A stretch of 64,000 nucleotides of DNA, taken from positions 794,501 through 858,500 of the forward strand of contig NZ_CP011509.1 of NCBI RefSeq assembly GCF_001027285.1, given 5' to 3'. This DNA is from Archangium gephyra. GTDB lineage: Bacteria; Myxococcota; Myxococcia; Myxococcales; Myxococcaceae. A model generated the notes under the pieces. That model made no database searches. It was not told where the DNA came from and saw only the letters and a program-made list of their open reading frames with translations. Each line of letters starts with the position of its first letter. The first letter of the stretch is position 1. The position numbers were made by a program, and so were the translations under genes. Positions 43,726 to 51,095 of this stretch are shown here, one piece after another.

Positions 43726-45636
43726 ATGTCGAGCATGTCCACCAGGGTCGCGCGAGCGCAGGGAGTCAGAGGGCTGGAGCCGTCGGGGCAGGGCCTCGCG
43801 CGCGCGGGAATGACGGCCCGGCTGCTGGCGGCGCTGGACAGCTTCCTCTCCGAGCGGTTGCGCCAGGGGTCCGCCGAGGAGCTGGGCCGCAGCCGGGTGC
43901 TGGTGGGTGCCAACGCGGTGCTGTTGCTGTGCTGCCTGCTCTTCCTGCTCTACGTGCCGCGGATGGCCCATCCCCTGTTCATGGGGGGGGTGGGGGTGGT
44001 GAGTGGGGCGGGCTTCGTGGCCTCGCTGCTGCTGCTGCGCCGGGGCAGGTCCTCGCGGCTTCCCGGGCTGCTGCTGTGCACGATGCTGACGGGGGGCTTC
44101 CTGGCCGCCGGGCTGCGCACGCCGGACCCTCACGTGGGCACGCATGCCATCTGCATGCTCATCCCCATCCTGTCCGTCTATCTGCTGGGGCCCCGGCCGG
44201 GCTTCGTCTTCGCGGCGGTGGGCGCGCTGGGTGTGGGCGGGGTGCTGCCGCTGTGGCACGGGGTGCACACGGGGCTGTGGCTGCGCTCCGAGTTCGCCGC
44301 CCTCTTCATCCTGGGGGCCTGGGCGCTGAGCTGGCTGATCCTCGCCGCGAGGGACCAGGCCAACCTGGCGATGGTGCGGGCGCTGCGCTCGTTGCGCGAG
44401 AACCAGGGCAAGCTGACGAGCCTGCTGGAGAACACCGAGGACATCGTGTGCTCGGTGGACGCGGACGGGCGGCTCATCGCGGCCAACCCGGCGCTGGAGG
44501 AGATGTACCGGGAGCTCATCGGCGCGGAGCTGGCGCCGGGGGACTTCCTCTTCCCGGAGCGTGCGCCGGAGCGGCTGCGCCGGCGCTGGCAGGAGGCCTC
44601 CGCGCAGGTGCTGGCGGGCAAGCGGGTGCGCTTCGAGGCCTCGCCCTCGCGGCTCAAGCGGCCGCGGGTGCTGGACATCTCGCTCAACCCGGTGTTCGAC
44701 GTGACGGGCACGCGGGTGGTGGGGATGACGGTCTTCGGGCGCGACATCACGGACCGCAAGGAGGCCGAGGCCCGGCTGCACGAGATGCACCGCAGCCTGC
44801 TGGACGTGTCGCGCCAGGCGGGCATGGCGGAGATGGCCACCGGCGTGTTGCACAACGTGGGCAACGCGCTCAACAGCGTCAACGTGTCCGTCAACCTGCT
44901 GGCCGAGCGGCTTCACCAGTCGCGGCTGCCGGGCCTGAAGAAGGCCATGGACCTGATGGCCTCGCACGGGGCGGACCTGGCGGCCTTCCTCACGGCGGAT
45001 GGCCGGGGCCGGCAGCTGCCCTCCTACCTGCAGGCGCTCGCGTCCCAGCTCACCGGCGAGCGTGAGGAGTTGCTGGAGGAGGTGCACACGTTGCAGAAGA
45101 GCGTGGAGCACATCAAGTCCGTGGTGAGCATGCAGCAGGAGCACGCGCGCTTCTCGGGCGTGGTGGAGCGGCTGGAGCTGACGGCGCTGCTGGATGATGC
45201 GCTGCGCCTGCAGTCCGTGTCCTTCGAGCGCCTGGGCATCCAGGTGAAGCGCGAGTACACCGAGGGGATGCTGGTGCGGGTGGACCGGCACAAGCTGTTG
45301 CAGATTCTCCTCAACCTGCTGAGCAACGCGCGGCACGCGCTGGTGGAGAGCGGGCGGGCGGACAAGCAGCTCATCATCCGCGTGGAGCGCATGGTGGCCG
45401 AGCGGCTGCGCATCGCGGTGCAGGACAATGGGGTGGGGATTGCTCCGGAGGACGCCCCCCGCCTCTTCACCCAGGGTTTCACCACCAAGAAGGACGGACA
45501 CGGGTTCGGCCTTCACATCAGCGCACTGGCGGCGGCGGAGATGGACGCGTTCCTCTCCTGTACGAGCGAAGGCCGCGGCCAGGGTGCTACGTTCACCATA
45601 GATCTGCCCATCTCGGGCGAGGAGAGCAGGGCATGA
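43726..45636 (+). CDS. Membrane PAS sensor histidine kinase
   Basis: A 636-residue kinase. Six hydrophobic helices at about 60-210 form a membrane sensor (ANAVLLLCCLLFLLYV is the first). A PAS domain follows at about 225-345 (ENTEDIVCSVDADGRLIAANPALEEMY ends with DITDRK). The dimerisation domain has the variant H-box ATGVLHNVGNALNSV instead of HEINNPL. The ATPase domain follows with LLNLLSNARHAL, DNGVGIAP and GHGFGLHI. Its stop overlaps the start of the next kinase by four bases (ATGA), so the two are made together and probably form one signalling path. Confidence 0.9.
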   Translation: MSSMSTRVARAQGVRGLEPSGQGLARAGMTARLLAALDSFLSERLRQGSAEELGRSRVLVGANAVLLLCCLLFLLYVPRMAHPLFMGGVGVVSGAGFVASLLLLRRGRSSRLPGLLLCTMLTGGFLAAGLRTPDPHVGTHAICMLIPILSVYLLGPRPGFVFAAVGALGVGGVLPLWHGVHTGLWLRSEFAALFILGAWALSWLILAARDQANLAMVRALRSLRENQGKLTSLLENTEDIVCSVDADGRLIAANPALEEMYRELIGAELAPGDFLFPERAPERLRRRWQEASAQVLAGKRVRFEASPSRLKRPRVLDISLNPVFDVTGTRVVGMTVFGRDITDRKEAEARLHEMHRSLLDVSRQAGMAEMATGVLHNVGNALNSVNVSVNLLAERLHQSRLPGLKKAMDLMASHGADLAAFLTADGRGRQLPSYLQALASQLTGEREELLEEVHTLQKSVEHIKSVVSMQQEHARFSGVVERLELTALLDDALRLQSVSFERLGIQVKREYTEGMLVRVDRHKLLQILLNLLSNARHALVESGRADKQLIIRVERMVAERLRIAVQDNGVGIAPEDAPRLFTQGFTTKKDGHGFGLHISALAAAEMDAFLSCTSEGRGQGATFTIDLPISGEESRA

Positions 45637-46979
45637 GCGCCGCCACCGCACCCAACCGCCGCATCCTGGTGGTGGATGACAACCAGGCGATCCACCAGGA
45701 CTTCCGCAAGATTCTCTGTGCCGCCCCGGCGAGCACGGCGCTGGACGCGATGGAGGCCGCGCTGTTCGGCGGGCCCTCGGCGGCGCCAGTGGACACGGGC
45801 TTCGAGGTGGACTCGGCCTACCAGGGCGAGGAGGGCGTGGCGAAGGTGAAGGCGGCGGTGGCCGAGGGGCGGCCGTACGCGCTGGCCTTCGTGGACATCC
45901 GCATGCCCCCGGGCATCGACGGCGTCGAGACGGTGCAGCGGCTGTGGAAGGAGGACGCGGACCTGCAGGTGGTGCTCTGCTCGGCCTACTCCGACTACTC
46001 GTGGGAGGAGATGACGCAGCGGCTGGGCATCAGCCAGCGGCTGCTGATTTTGCGCAAGCCCTTCGACAACATCGAGGTGCGGCAGCTGGCGCACGCGCTC
46101 ACGGAGAAGTGGGAGCTGCTGCGCCAGAGCCACCGGCGGCTGGAGGACCTGACGCGCGAGGTGGAGGAGTGGACGCGCGAGCTGTCGGTGGCCAACGAGC
46201 GGCTGCGCAAGGAGATGGAGGACCGGGCGCGGCTGGAGCTGCGGCTGGTGCAGGCCCAGCGCCTGGAGGCGCTCGGGCGGCTGTCGGCGGGGCTGGCGCA
46301 TGAAATCAACAACCCGCTGAGCGTCATCATGGCCAGCGTGGGCTTCATCCGCTCGGAGCTGGATGACCAGGCCAAGGGCGGCCGGCAGGCGGACCCGGGC
46401 GAGCTGAGCGAGGTGTGCTCGGACGCGCTGCTGGGCGCGGACCGGATTCTGCGCCTGGTGAATGACTTCCGGCTCTTCTCGAAGCTGGACGGGCAGCCGC
46501 AGGCGTGGGTGGACCTGCGCGAGGTGCTGGACCATGCGCTGTCGGGAGCCAGCTACAACCTGGGGCCCAAGACGCAGGTGGTGCGCGACTTCCAGGACGT
46601 GCCGCCCGTGTGGGGCAGCGAGCAGGGCCTGGAGCAGGTGTTCCTCGGGCTGCTGAACAACGCGGGGCACGCGCTCAAGAACGCTGCGGAGCCGCGGGTG
46701 GCCATCATCGCGCGCCAGCGGGAGGACGGCGGGGTGGTGGTGGAGATCCGCGACAACGGCGTGGGCATCGCCAAGGAGCACCTGAGCCGCATCTTCGATC
46801 CCTTCTTCACCACCAAGCCGCCGGGTGAGGGCACGGGCCTGGGCCTCTCCATCTGCTACGGCGTGGTGTCGGGGCTGGGCGGCGCCATCGAGGTGGACAG
46901 CACGCCGGGACAGGGCGCCACCTTCCGGGTGAAGCTGCCCAAGGCCCCGGAGAACGTGGCCTCGGCGAGCAGCCCGTAG
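45633..46979 (+). CDS. REC domain-histidine kinase hybrid
   Basis: A 448-residue soluble protein. The REC domain starts with RRILVVDDNQAIHQDF. Before the phospho-Asp strand (LAFVDIRMPPGIDG) there is an insertion of about 35 residues (STALDAMEAALFGG region) not present in usual receivers. The switch lysine is present (LRKPFDN). A coiled coil leads to HisKA (SAGLAHEINNPLSVI) and an ATPase domain (GLLNNAGHAL, DNGVGIAKE, GTGLGLSI). It is coupled to the upstream membrane kinase, which could phosphorylate its REC. No DNA-binding domain, so the output is another phosphotransfer. Confidence 0.9.
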   Translation: MSAATAPNRRILVVDDNQAIHQDFRKILCAAPASTALDAMEAALFGGPSAAPVDTGFEVDSAYQGEEGVAKVKAAVAEGRPYALAFVDIRMPPGIDGVETVQRLWKEDADLQVVLCSAYSDYSWEEMTQRLGISQRLLILRKPFDNIEVRQLAHALTEKWELLRQSHRRLEDLTREVEEWTRELSVANERLRKEMEDRARLELRLVQAQRLEALGRLSAGLAHEINNPLSVIMASVGFIRSELDDQAKGGRQADPGELSEVCSDALLGADRILRLVNDFRLFSKLDGQPQAWVDLREVLDHALSGASYNLGPKTQVVRDFQDVPPVWGSEQGLEQVFLGLLNNAGHALKNAAEPRVAIIARQREDGGVVVEIRDNGVGIAKEHLSRIFDPFFTTKPPGEGTGLGLSICYGVVSGLGGAIEVDSTPGQGATFRVKLPKAPENVASASSP

Positions 46980-47062
46980 TCCTCTTCTCAAGCGCCTGTG
47001 TCTCCAGCTACCCCGGCGAGGCCCCCGTGCCTCGCGCGGGGTTTCTCTTTCGAGCCCAAGCC

Positions 47063-47557
47063 ATGTCCATCTCCATCCGGCCCGCACGAATCGAGGACGC
47101 CCCCGCGCTGGGACGCATGGGCGGGGCGCTCGTCCGGCTGCATCATTCGTATGACCCCCAGCGCTTCATGAAGCCCGAGGAGGACGTGGAGTCCGGCTAC
47201 CGGTGGTGGCTGTCACGGGAGCTCAAGCGGCAGGGCGCGGTGGTGCTGGTGGCGGAGCGGGACGGCGCGGTGGTGGGCTACAGCTACGCCACCGTGGAGA
47301 AACGGGACTGGAACGCGCTGCTCGATGAGCACGGCGAGCTGCACGACGTCTGGGTGGACGAGGCGGCGCGGGGGAGTGGCGTGGGAGGGCTGCTGCTGGA
47401 GGAGATGATCCGGCGGCTGCGGGCCCGGGGCGTGCCGCGCATCATCTTGATGAGCGCCTCGAAGAACGAGGCGGCGCAGCGGCTCTTCGCGAAACACGGC
47501 TGGCGTCCCACCATGGTGGAGATGACGCGCGAGCTGGAGGACTCCGGGGAGGGGTGA
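47063..47557 (+). CDS. GNAT family N-acetyltransferase
   Basis: A 164-residue acetyltransferase. The N-terminal strand ISIRPARIEDAPALGRM, the central AVVGYSYATVEKR, and the acetyl-CoA loop VDEAARGSGVGGLLLEEM are clear, followed by ASKNEAAQRLFAKHGW. It transfers acetyl from acetyl-CoA to an amine of a small molecule or protein; the acceptor is unknown. The ATG at 47063 gives a clean start. It is convergent with the nuclease-like gene, separated by a hairpin. Confidence 0.9.
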   Translation: MSISIRPARIEDAPALGRMGGALVRLHHSYDPQRFMKPEEDVESGYRWWLSRELKRQGAVVLVAERDGAVVGYSYATVEKRDWNALLDEHGELHDVWVDEAARGSGVGGLLLEEMIRRLRARGVPRIILMSASKNEAAQRLFAKHGWRPTMVEMTRELEDSGEG

Positions 47558-47598
47558 GCCAGCGCCCAGAACCGGAGTCACTTCCTAACCTTCTCCAG

Positions 47599-47631
47599 TC
47601 ACGGCGGCTTCAGCTACTGCTGAAGCCGTGA
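47599..47631. terminator. Bidirectional terminator hairpin
   Basis: TCACGG-(CGG)-CTTCAGC pairs with GCTGAAGCCGTGA over a TACT loop, 13 base pairs with a 3-base bulge. It lies over the end of the minus-strand gene, 42 bases after the stop of the acetyltransferase gene. Confidence 0.6.
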
Positions 47632-48216
47632 GCGCAGAAATTCGTGGAGGCGATGGACCTTGTTGCCGCTCCACACTGCACCATACCAACTATTGAAGCC
47701 CCCCATGCCCCTTTGGCCGACGAGCGCGATATCCTCTCCGCCTTGAAGACGGTGGAAGAGATCGCCTTGCCAGCCCTTACTGCGGAGCGTGACGAGTTCC
47801 TCTAGCCGCTGCTCGGGATTGTTTCTGCTGTAGCCGATGAATACCCGCAGAGGCGCGGCGACTTGAAACACACGCCAGAAGTCCTTCTTGGCTTCGGCCG
47901 CCAAATAACTGTTCTCGTGCTCTAGGGCGAGCAGTGGAACGTCGTAAGTTCCTCCGTTCCGTTTGAACCACATCAGGTCAATCTCAAGTGCCTCCCCCGG
48001 CTCGTGGTGTTTCCCATCGCCGTGCTCACAGAGGCAGTGCATCGCGAAGCGATGCTGCATACGGTGGAGAACCTCGAACATGTGGGTAGTCCACATCGCT
48101 CCTGTCGCGTCCTTGGCCGTGTACTCCTCTCGGAATGCGGCGAGCCAAATTCGTGCGTTCATGACCTTCCTCTGGTCTGTTCGGAATGGTGGAGGCCTCA
48201 GCTTCTTTTTCGCCAT
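47614..48216 (-). CDS. Protein of unknown function, possible PD-(D/E)XK nuclease fold
   Basis: A 200-residue protein without a known name. ALEIDLMWFKRNG, a strand, then DVPLLALEHENSYLAAEAKKDFW has spaced acidic residues (Glu-x-Asp, then Glu-x-Glu) like the core of PD-(D/E)XK nucleases. A following strand LRVFIGYSRNN supports an alpha/beta fold. This is an inference only. The gene has clearly less G/C-biased codons than the surrounding core genes, as have the two genes that follow, which points to horizontal transfer. The ATG at 48216 fits a basic start (MAKKKLRPPPF). Confidence 0.6.
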   Translation of the reverse strand: MAKKKLRPPPFRTDQRKVMNARIWLAAFREEYTAKDATGAMWTTHMFEVLHRMQHRFAMHCLCEHGDGKHHEPGEALEIDLMWFKRNGGTYDVPLLALEHENSYLAAEAKKDFWRVFQVAAPLRVFIGYSRNNPEQRLEELVTLRSKGWQGDLFHRLQGGEDIALVGQRGMGGFNSWYGAVWSGNKVHRLHEFLRSRLQQ

Positions 48217-48531
48217 GACGGGCTTTCCGGGCCACGCATGGACCGGCGCCACTTGCGCTACGCATAGATCTGCCTAGGAGGTGCAGGCTCTACACTTTGC
48301 CTGCGACGGCAACCCAGATACGCGGAAGCTGCACTTCAGGGAGGTGGGCTTATGTAGGTGCTGGTGGGGTGTTTTTCTTTTGTGTGGTACGCTGCCGGAA
48401 GCATTTCGCTGCTGCTGGCTCAGCGTAATGACCGGTTCACTTTAGTTCTTGCGAGGAAGTGAGCGGCGATCAATATTGCGGTCACACGATTGGAGTGGGC
48501 GCGGGATGCGTCCATGGGACGGGAGAAGTTG
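48217..48531. other. Divergent, A/T-richer intergenic region
   Basis: About 315 bases between the nuclease-like gene (minus) and the partner gene of the protease (plus). It has T-rich stretches (GTTTTTCTTTTGTGTGGTAC near 48370) that could be promoters. No RNA gene or repeat is seen. Confidence 0.5.
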
Positions 48532-49173
48532 ATGAGACCACTGAACGAGCTGATGGGTAGCGCGGAGAACAGCAAGCTTCTGCGCAAGTTGGTGGACTGC
48601 GTTGCTCAGGCATATGCCGACGCCAGTGACCTCCACGACCCCGAGGTCGGCAGCGACGCTCGTACTTACGGCATGAGCGTCTACACCTTTGTTTGGCATC
48701 GCATCATGGAGTCGGGACTCGTGAGGGTGACGGCGAAGGAGCCGTTCTGGTTCGAGTTCGGTGACAGCATGGTGGCCTCTCATCGTGTGACGGGACCGAC
48801 CGGCGCGGGGATCAACGGCAGTTTTCCGCGCGACCGATCCGAGTGGCCCACCACGGTGGCACGGCAGGGAACCCTCGATTTTGAGCCTCAGCCGGGCGTG
48901 ACGAACAACGTCCTGGTTCTTGCCCACATCGGCAACGAATCGGAAGGGCTTCTTGAGGTGCACCTGTGCCGCCCCCTCGTGGACGAGCACGGCCACTTGG
49001 CGAGCTGGGCTGAAACTGCTGCCCTCTGGAAGCGTGGGGTGGACGAGACGGTCCTGCTGGATAACGCGACCTCTGGTACTGAGGCGAAGCCGCAGGAAGA
49101 GAACAAGCCCAAGCCCAGCGTCACCCTCAAGAAGCGCAAGGACAAGAAGGACAACGGGGATGCTTCCGCATAA
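48532..49173 (+). CDS. Unknown partner of the ImmA/IrrE protease
   Basis: A 213-residue protein of no known family. It has a helical N-terminus (LMGSAENSKLLRKLVDCVAQ), a beta-rich middle (FWFEFGDSMVASHRVTGPTG, LEVHLCRPLVDEHG), and a Lys-rich tail (KPSVTLKKRKDKKDNGDAS). Its 3' end overlaps the start of the XRE/ImmA-IrrE gene by 14 bases, so they are made together. In such pairs the first gene can be a toxin or a target of the protease (inference). The ATG at 48532 has GGGAG six bases upstream; an ATG at 48514 and a TTG at 48490 are alternatives. Confidence 0.65.
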   Translation: MRPLNELMGSAENSKLLRKLVDCVAQAYADASDLHDPEVGSDARTYGMSVYTFVWHRIMESGLVRVTAKEPFWFEFGDSMVASHRVTGPTGAGINGSFPRDRSEWPTTVARQGTLDFEPQPGVTNNVLVLAHIGNESEGLLEVHLCRPLVDEHGHLASWAETAALWKRGVDETVLLDNATSGTEAKPQEENKPKPSVTLKKRKDKKDNGDASA

Positions 49174-50380
49174 CGCACTTTTCTCCATTGCCCACGCGTT
49201 CAACCCGGCGCAGCTGACACTCGCGCGGGAGCTACGCGGCCTGCTCAAACACGAGCTGGCCGAGAAGGTGGGCAAATCCCCAAGTGCCATCGGTCAGTTC
49301 GAGAATGGGCGGGCTCGCCCCGAGCCCCAAACCCTCTTCGCGCTCAGCCTTGCGTTGGGATTCCCGCCTGGTTTCTTTGCCCGCGAGGCGAAGGCGCCCG
49401 TTGTAGTTCCCGACCGGTGTCAATTCCGCAGCCAGCGCTCCTCGAGTGTTCGCGAGCAGCGTTATGTGCTCGCCCGAGGGGAGCTTCTCAAGGAACTCGT
49501 TGCACTGCTTGAGGAGGACGTAGACTTCCCCGAGCCCAAGGTACCGCATGCTCCCGGGCCAGTTCGCAGCATTGAGGAGGTCGAGGCATGCGCAGAGATG
49601 GCACGTCGCGAGATGGGTCTGAAGGACGGTCCCATCGGTAGCATGGTGAACGAGTTGGAGAACCTCGGGGTGATGGTCATCTCGATGGACGCTGACTGCC
49701 GTCGTGTGGACGCCTTCTCCACTTGGATCGACAAGCGACCCTACGTCTTCCTGAATACCTTCAAGGGCTCGACTAGCCGCGCTCGGTTTGATGCCGCACA
49801 CGAACTTGGCCACCTCGTCATGCATCCGGATGTCGTGCCCGGTAGCCCTGAACTTGAACGCCAAGCGGACCAGTTCGCCAGCGCATTTCTCCTGCCGCGC
49901 AGTTCCTTCAGTAAAGAATGTCCGCGTCGGCTCAGTTTCGAGCACCTGCGCGAGCTAAAGGTGCGCTGGAAGGTGTCTCTCGCAGCGTTGCTCTATCGCG
50001 GCCGTGAACTGGGCTTTTTCTCGGAGGCGGCAGTGCGCCGCGCCTACATTCAGATGAATCGCCTTGGTATCCGGCGTAACGAGCCCGATGAGCCGCCCGC
50101 CGAGGAGCCGGAACTTCTTCAGGTGGCGCTCAAGGCTGTGCTCGCCGAAGAGACCACCGAAGGAAAATTGGCCGAAAAGATGGGCTTGTCCGTGCAGGAA
50201 CTGCTCGCACTGGTGGAAGGTCGGGACCTGCCGAACGTCATCACAAGCACCACCACAGGAGTGACCTCTCCCCTGCGCCCGGACGTAGGGCTCACCGAGC
50301 ACTCAAGTGCCGAGATTCAAGAGCAGCCTGAGCGTGAAGAGGATAGGGCTCTCGCACTTCGTTCCGTTCTGAAGGAGTAA
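49160..50380 (+). CDS. XRE-HTH / ImmA-IrrE metallopeptidase fusion
   Basis: A 406-residue protein. The N-terminal helix-turn-helix (LARELRGLLKHELAEKVGKSPSAIGQFENGRARPE, about 21-54) should bind DNA. A protease domain of the ImmA/IrrE family has zinc motif HELGH (about 214-218) and the third ligand Glu in ERQADQFASAFLLP (about 233). A second HTH-like stretch (GKLAEKMGLSVQELLALVEG) lies near 345-365. Such proteins cut a repressor or antitoxin in response to stress or foreign DNA and often regulate mobile or defence genes. It overlaps its partner by 14 bases and has atypical codon use for this genome. Confidence 0.88.
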   Translation: MLPHNALFSIAHAFNPAQLTLARELRGLLKHELAEKVGKSPSAIGQFENGRARPEPQTLFALSLALGFPPGFFAREAKAPVVVPDRCQFRSQRSSSVREQRYVLARGELLKELVALLEEDVDFPEPKVPHAPGPVRSIEEVEACAEMARREMGLKDGPIGSMVNELENLGVMVISMDADCRRVDAFSTWIDKRPYVFLNTFKGSTSRARFDAAHELGHLVMHPDVVPGSPELERQADQFASAFLLPRSSFSKECPRRLSFEHLRELKVRWKVSLAALLYRGRELGFFSEAAVRRAYIQMNRLGIRRNEPDEPPAEEPELLQVALKAVLAEETTEGKLAEKMGLSVQELLALVEGRDLPNVITSTTTGVTSPLRPDVGLTEHSSAEIQEQPEREEDRALALRSVLKE

Positions 50381-50507
50381 ACGAACTCTTGGGCTTGTCC
50401 CAATAGCCTGCTCCGGAGGCGGAGGCGTCTCTGCTACCTGCCTCGTGAGTCCTGTTGGATACGGCGCGTGGGCGCGGCTGGCTCCTGGGCGGACCCTGGA
50501 TTCGCCT

Positions 50508-51050
50508 ATGCTCCGCGCCGTGCGCTTCAGCGGACCGGGAGACTTCTTGCGCGACATCTTCAGCCCCCTGCCTCCTCGCGTGGCGCCGGTCCTCTCCCTC
50601 CTGGGCCTCCTGCTGGCGGGGTGTGGCGTGGACGGGCCACCGCAACGAGCGCCCGCGCGCCTCGAGGTGGGGACGGGCCGCTCCTTCACGGCGCTCGGAG
50701 ATGGCGCCGTGCTCGAGCTGGTACGTGGCTGCCAGGGCAGCCAGCACGTCTTCGTGTCCATGCGGGCCTGGGAGCTCACGTCGCTGACCGCCCGGGTGAC
50801 GCTGTCCCTGGAGCGCGTGGAGGACGGACGCGGGGTGTCGTCCCCCTTCGCGATCCGCCTGCCCTTCGAAGCGGGCACCACGCAGGATGCGCCGGCCACG
50901 CTGGAGGGCCTGTTGCTGGTGGTGCCCGACCCGGCCGCGTCCCTGGGCCGCGAGGTCCGCCTGACGGCCTCCATCGAGACGGAGGCCGCCGAGCGCGCCA
51001 CCGATACCCGTTCCGCTACGCTCCAGTGGGGCACCGAGACGTGCCCCTAG
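50508..51050 (+). CDS. Lipoprotein, unknown
   Basis: A 180-residue protein. A basic N-terminus and a hydrophobic segment end in LLGLLLAGC, a lipobox whose Cys would be lipidated. The mature part is mostly beta (LTARVTLSLERVEDG, GREVRLTASIETEA), perhaps one immunoglobulin-like domain. No family is recognised. The signal is preceded by about 25 residues, longer than usual, so the true start may be further inside. It ends 45 bases before the haloperoxidase-type gene, likely the same operon. Confidence 0.65.
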   Translation: MLRAVRFSGPGDFLRDIFSPLPPRVAPVLSLLGLLLAGCGVDGPPQRAPARLEVGTGRSFTALGDGAVLELVRGCQGSQHVFVSMRAWELTSLTARVTLSLERVEDGRGVSSPFAIRLPFEAGTTQDAPATLEGLLLVVPDPAASLGREVRLTASIETEAAERATDTRSATLQWGTETCP

Positions 51051-51095
51051 GTGGCGCAGTCCCTTGAACCCCGCTGTCCGCAGGAGCCTCCCCTC

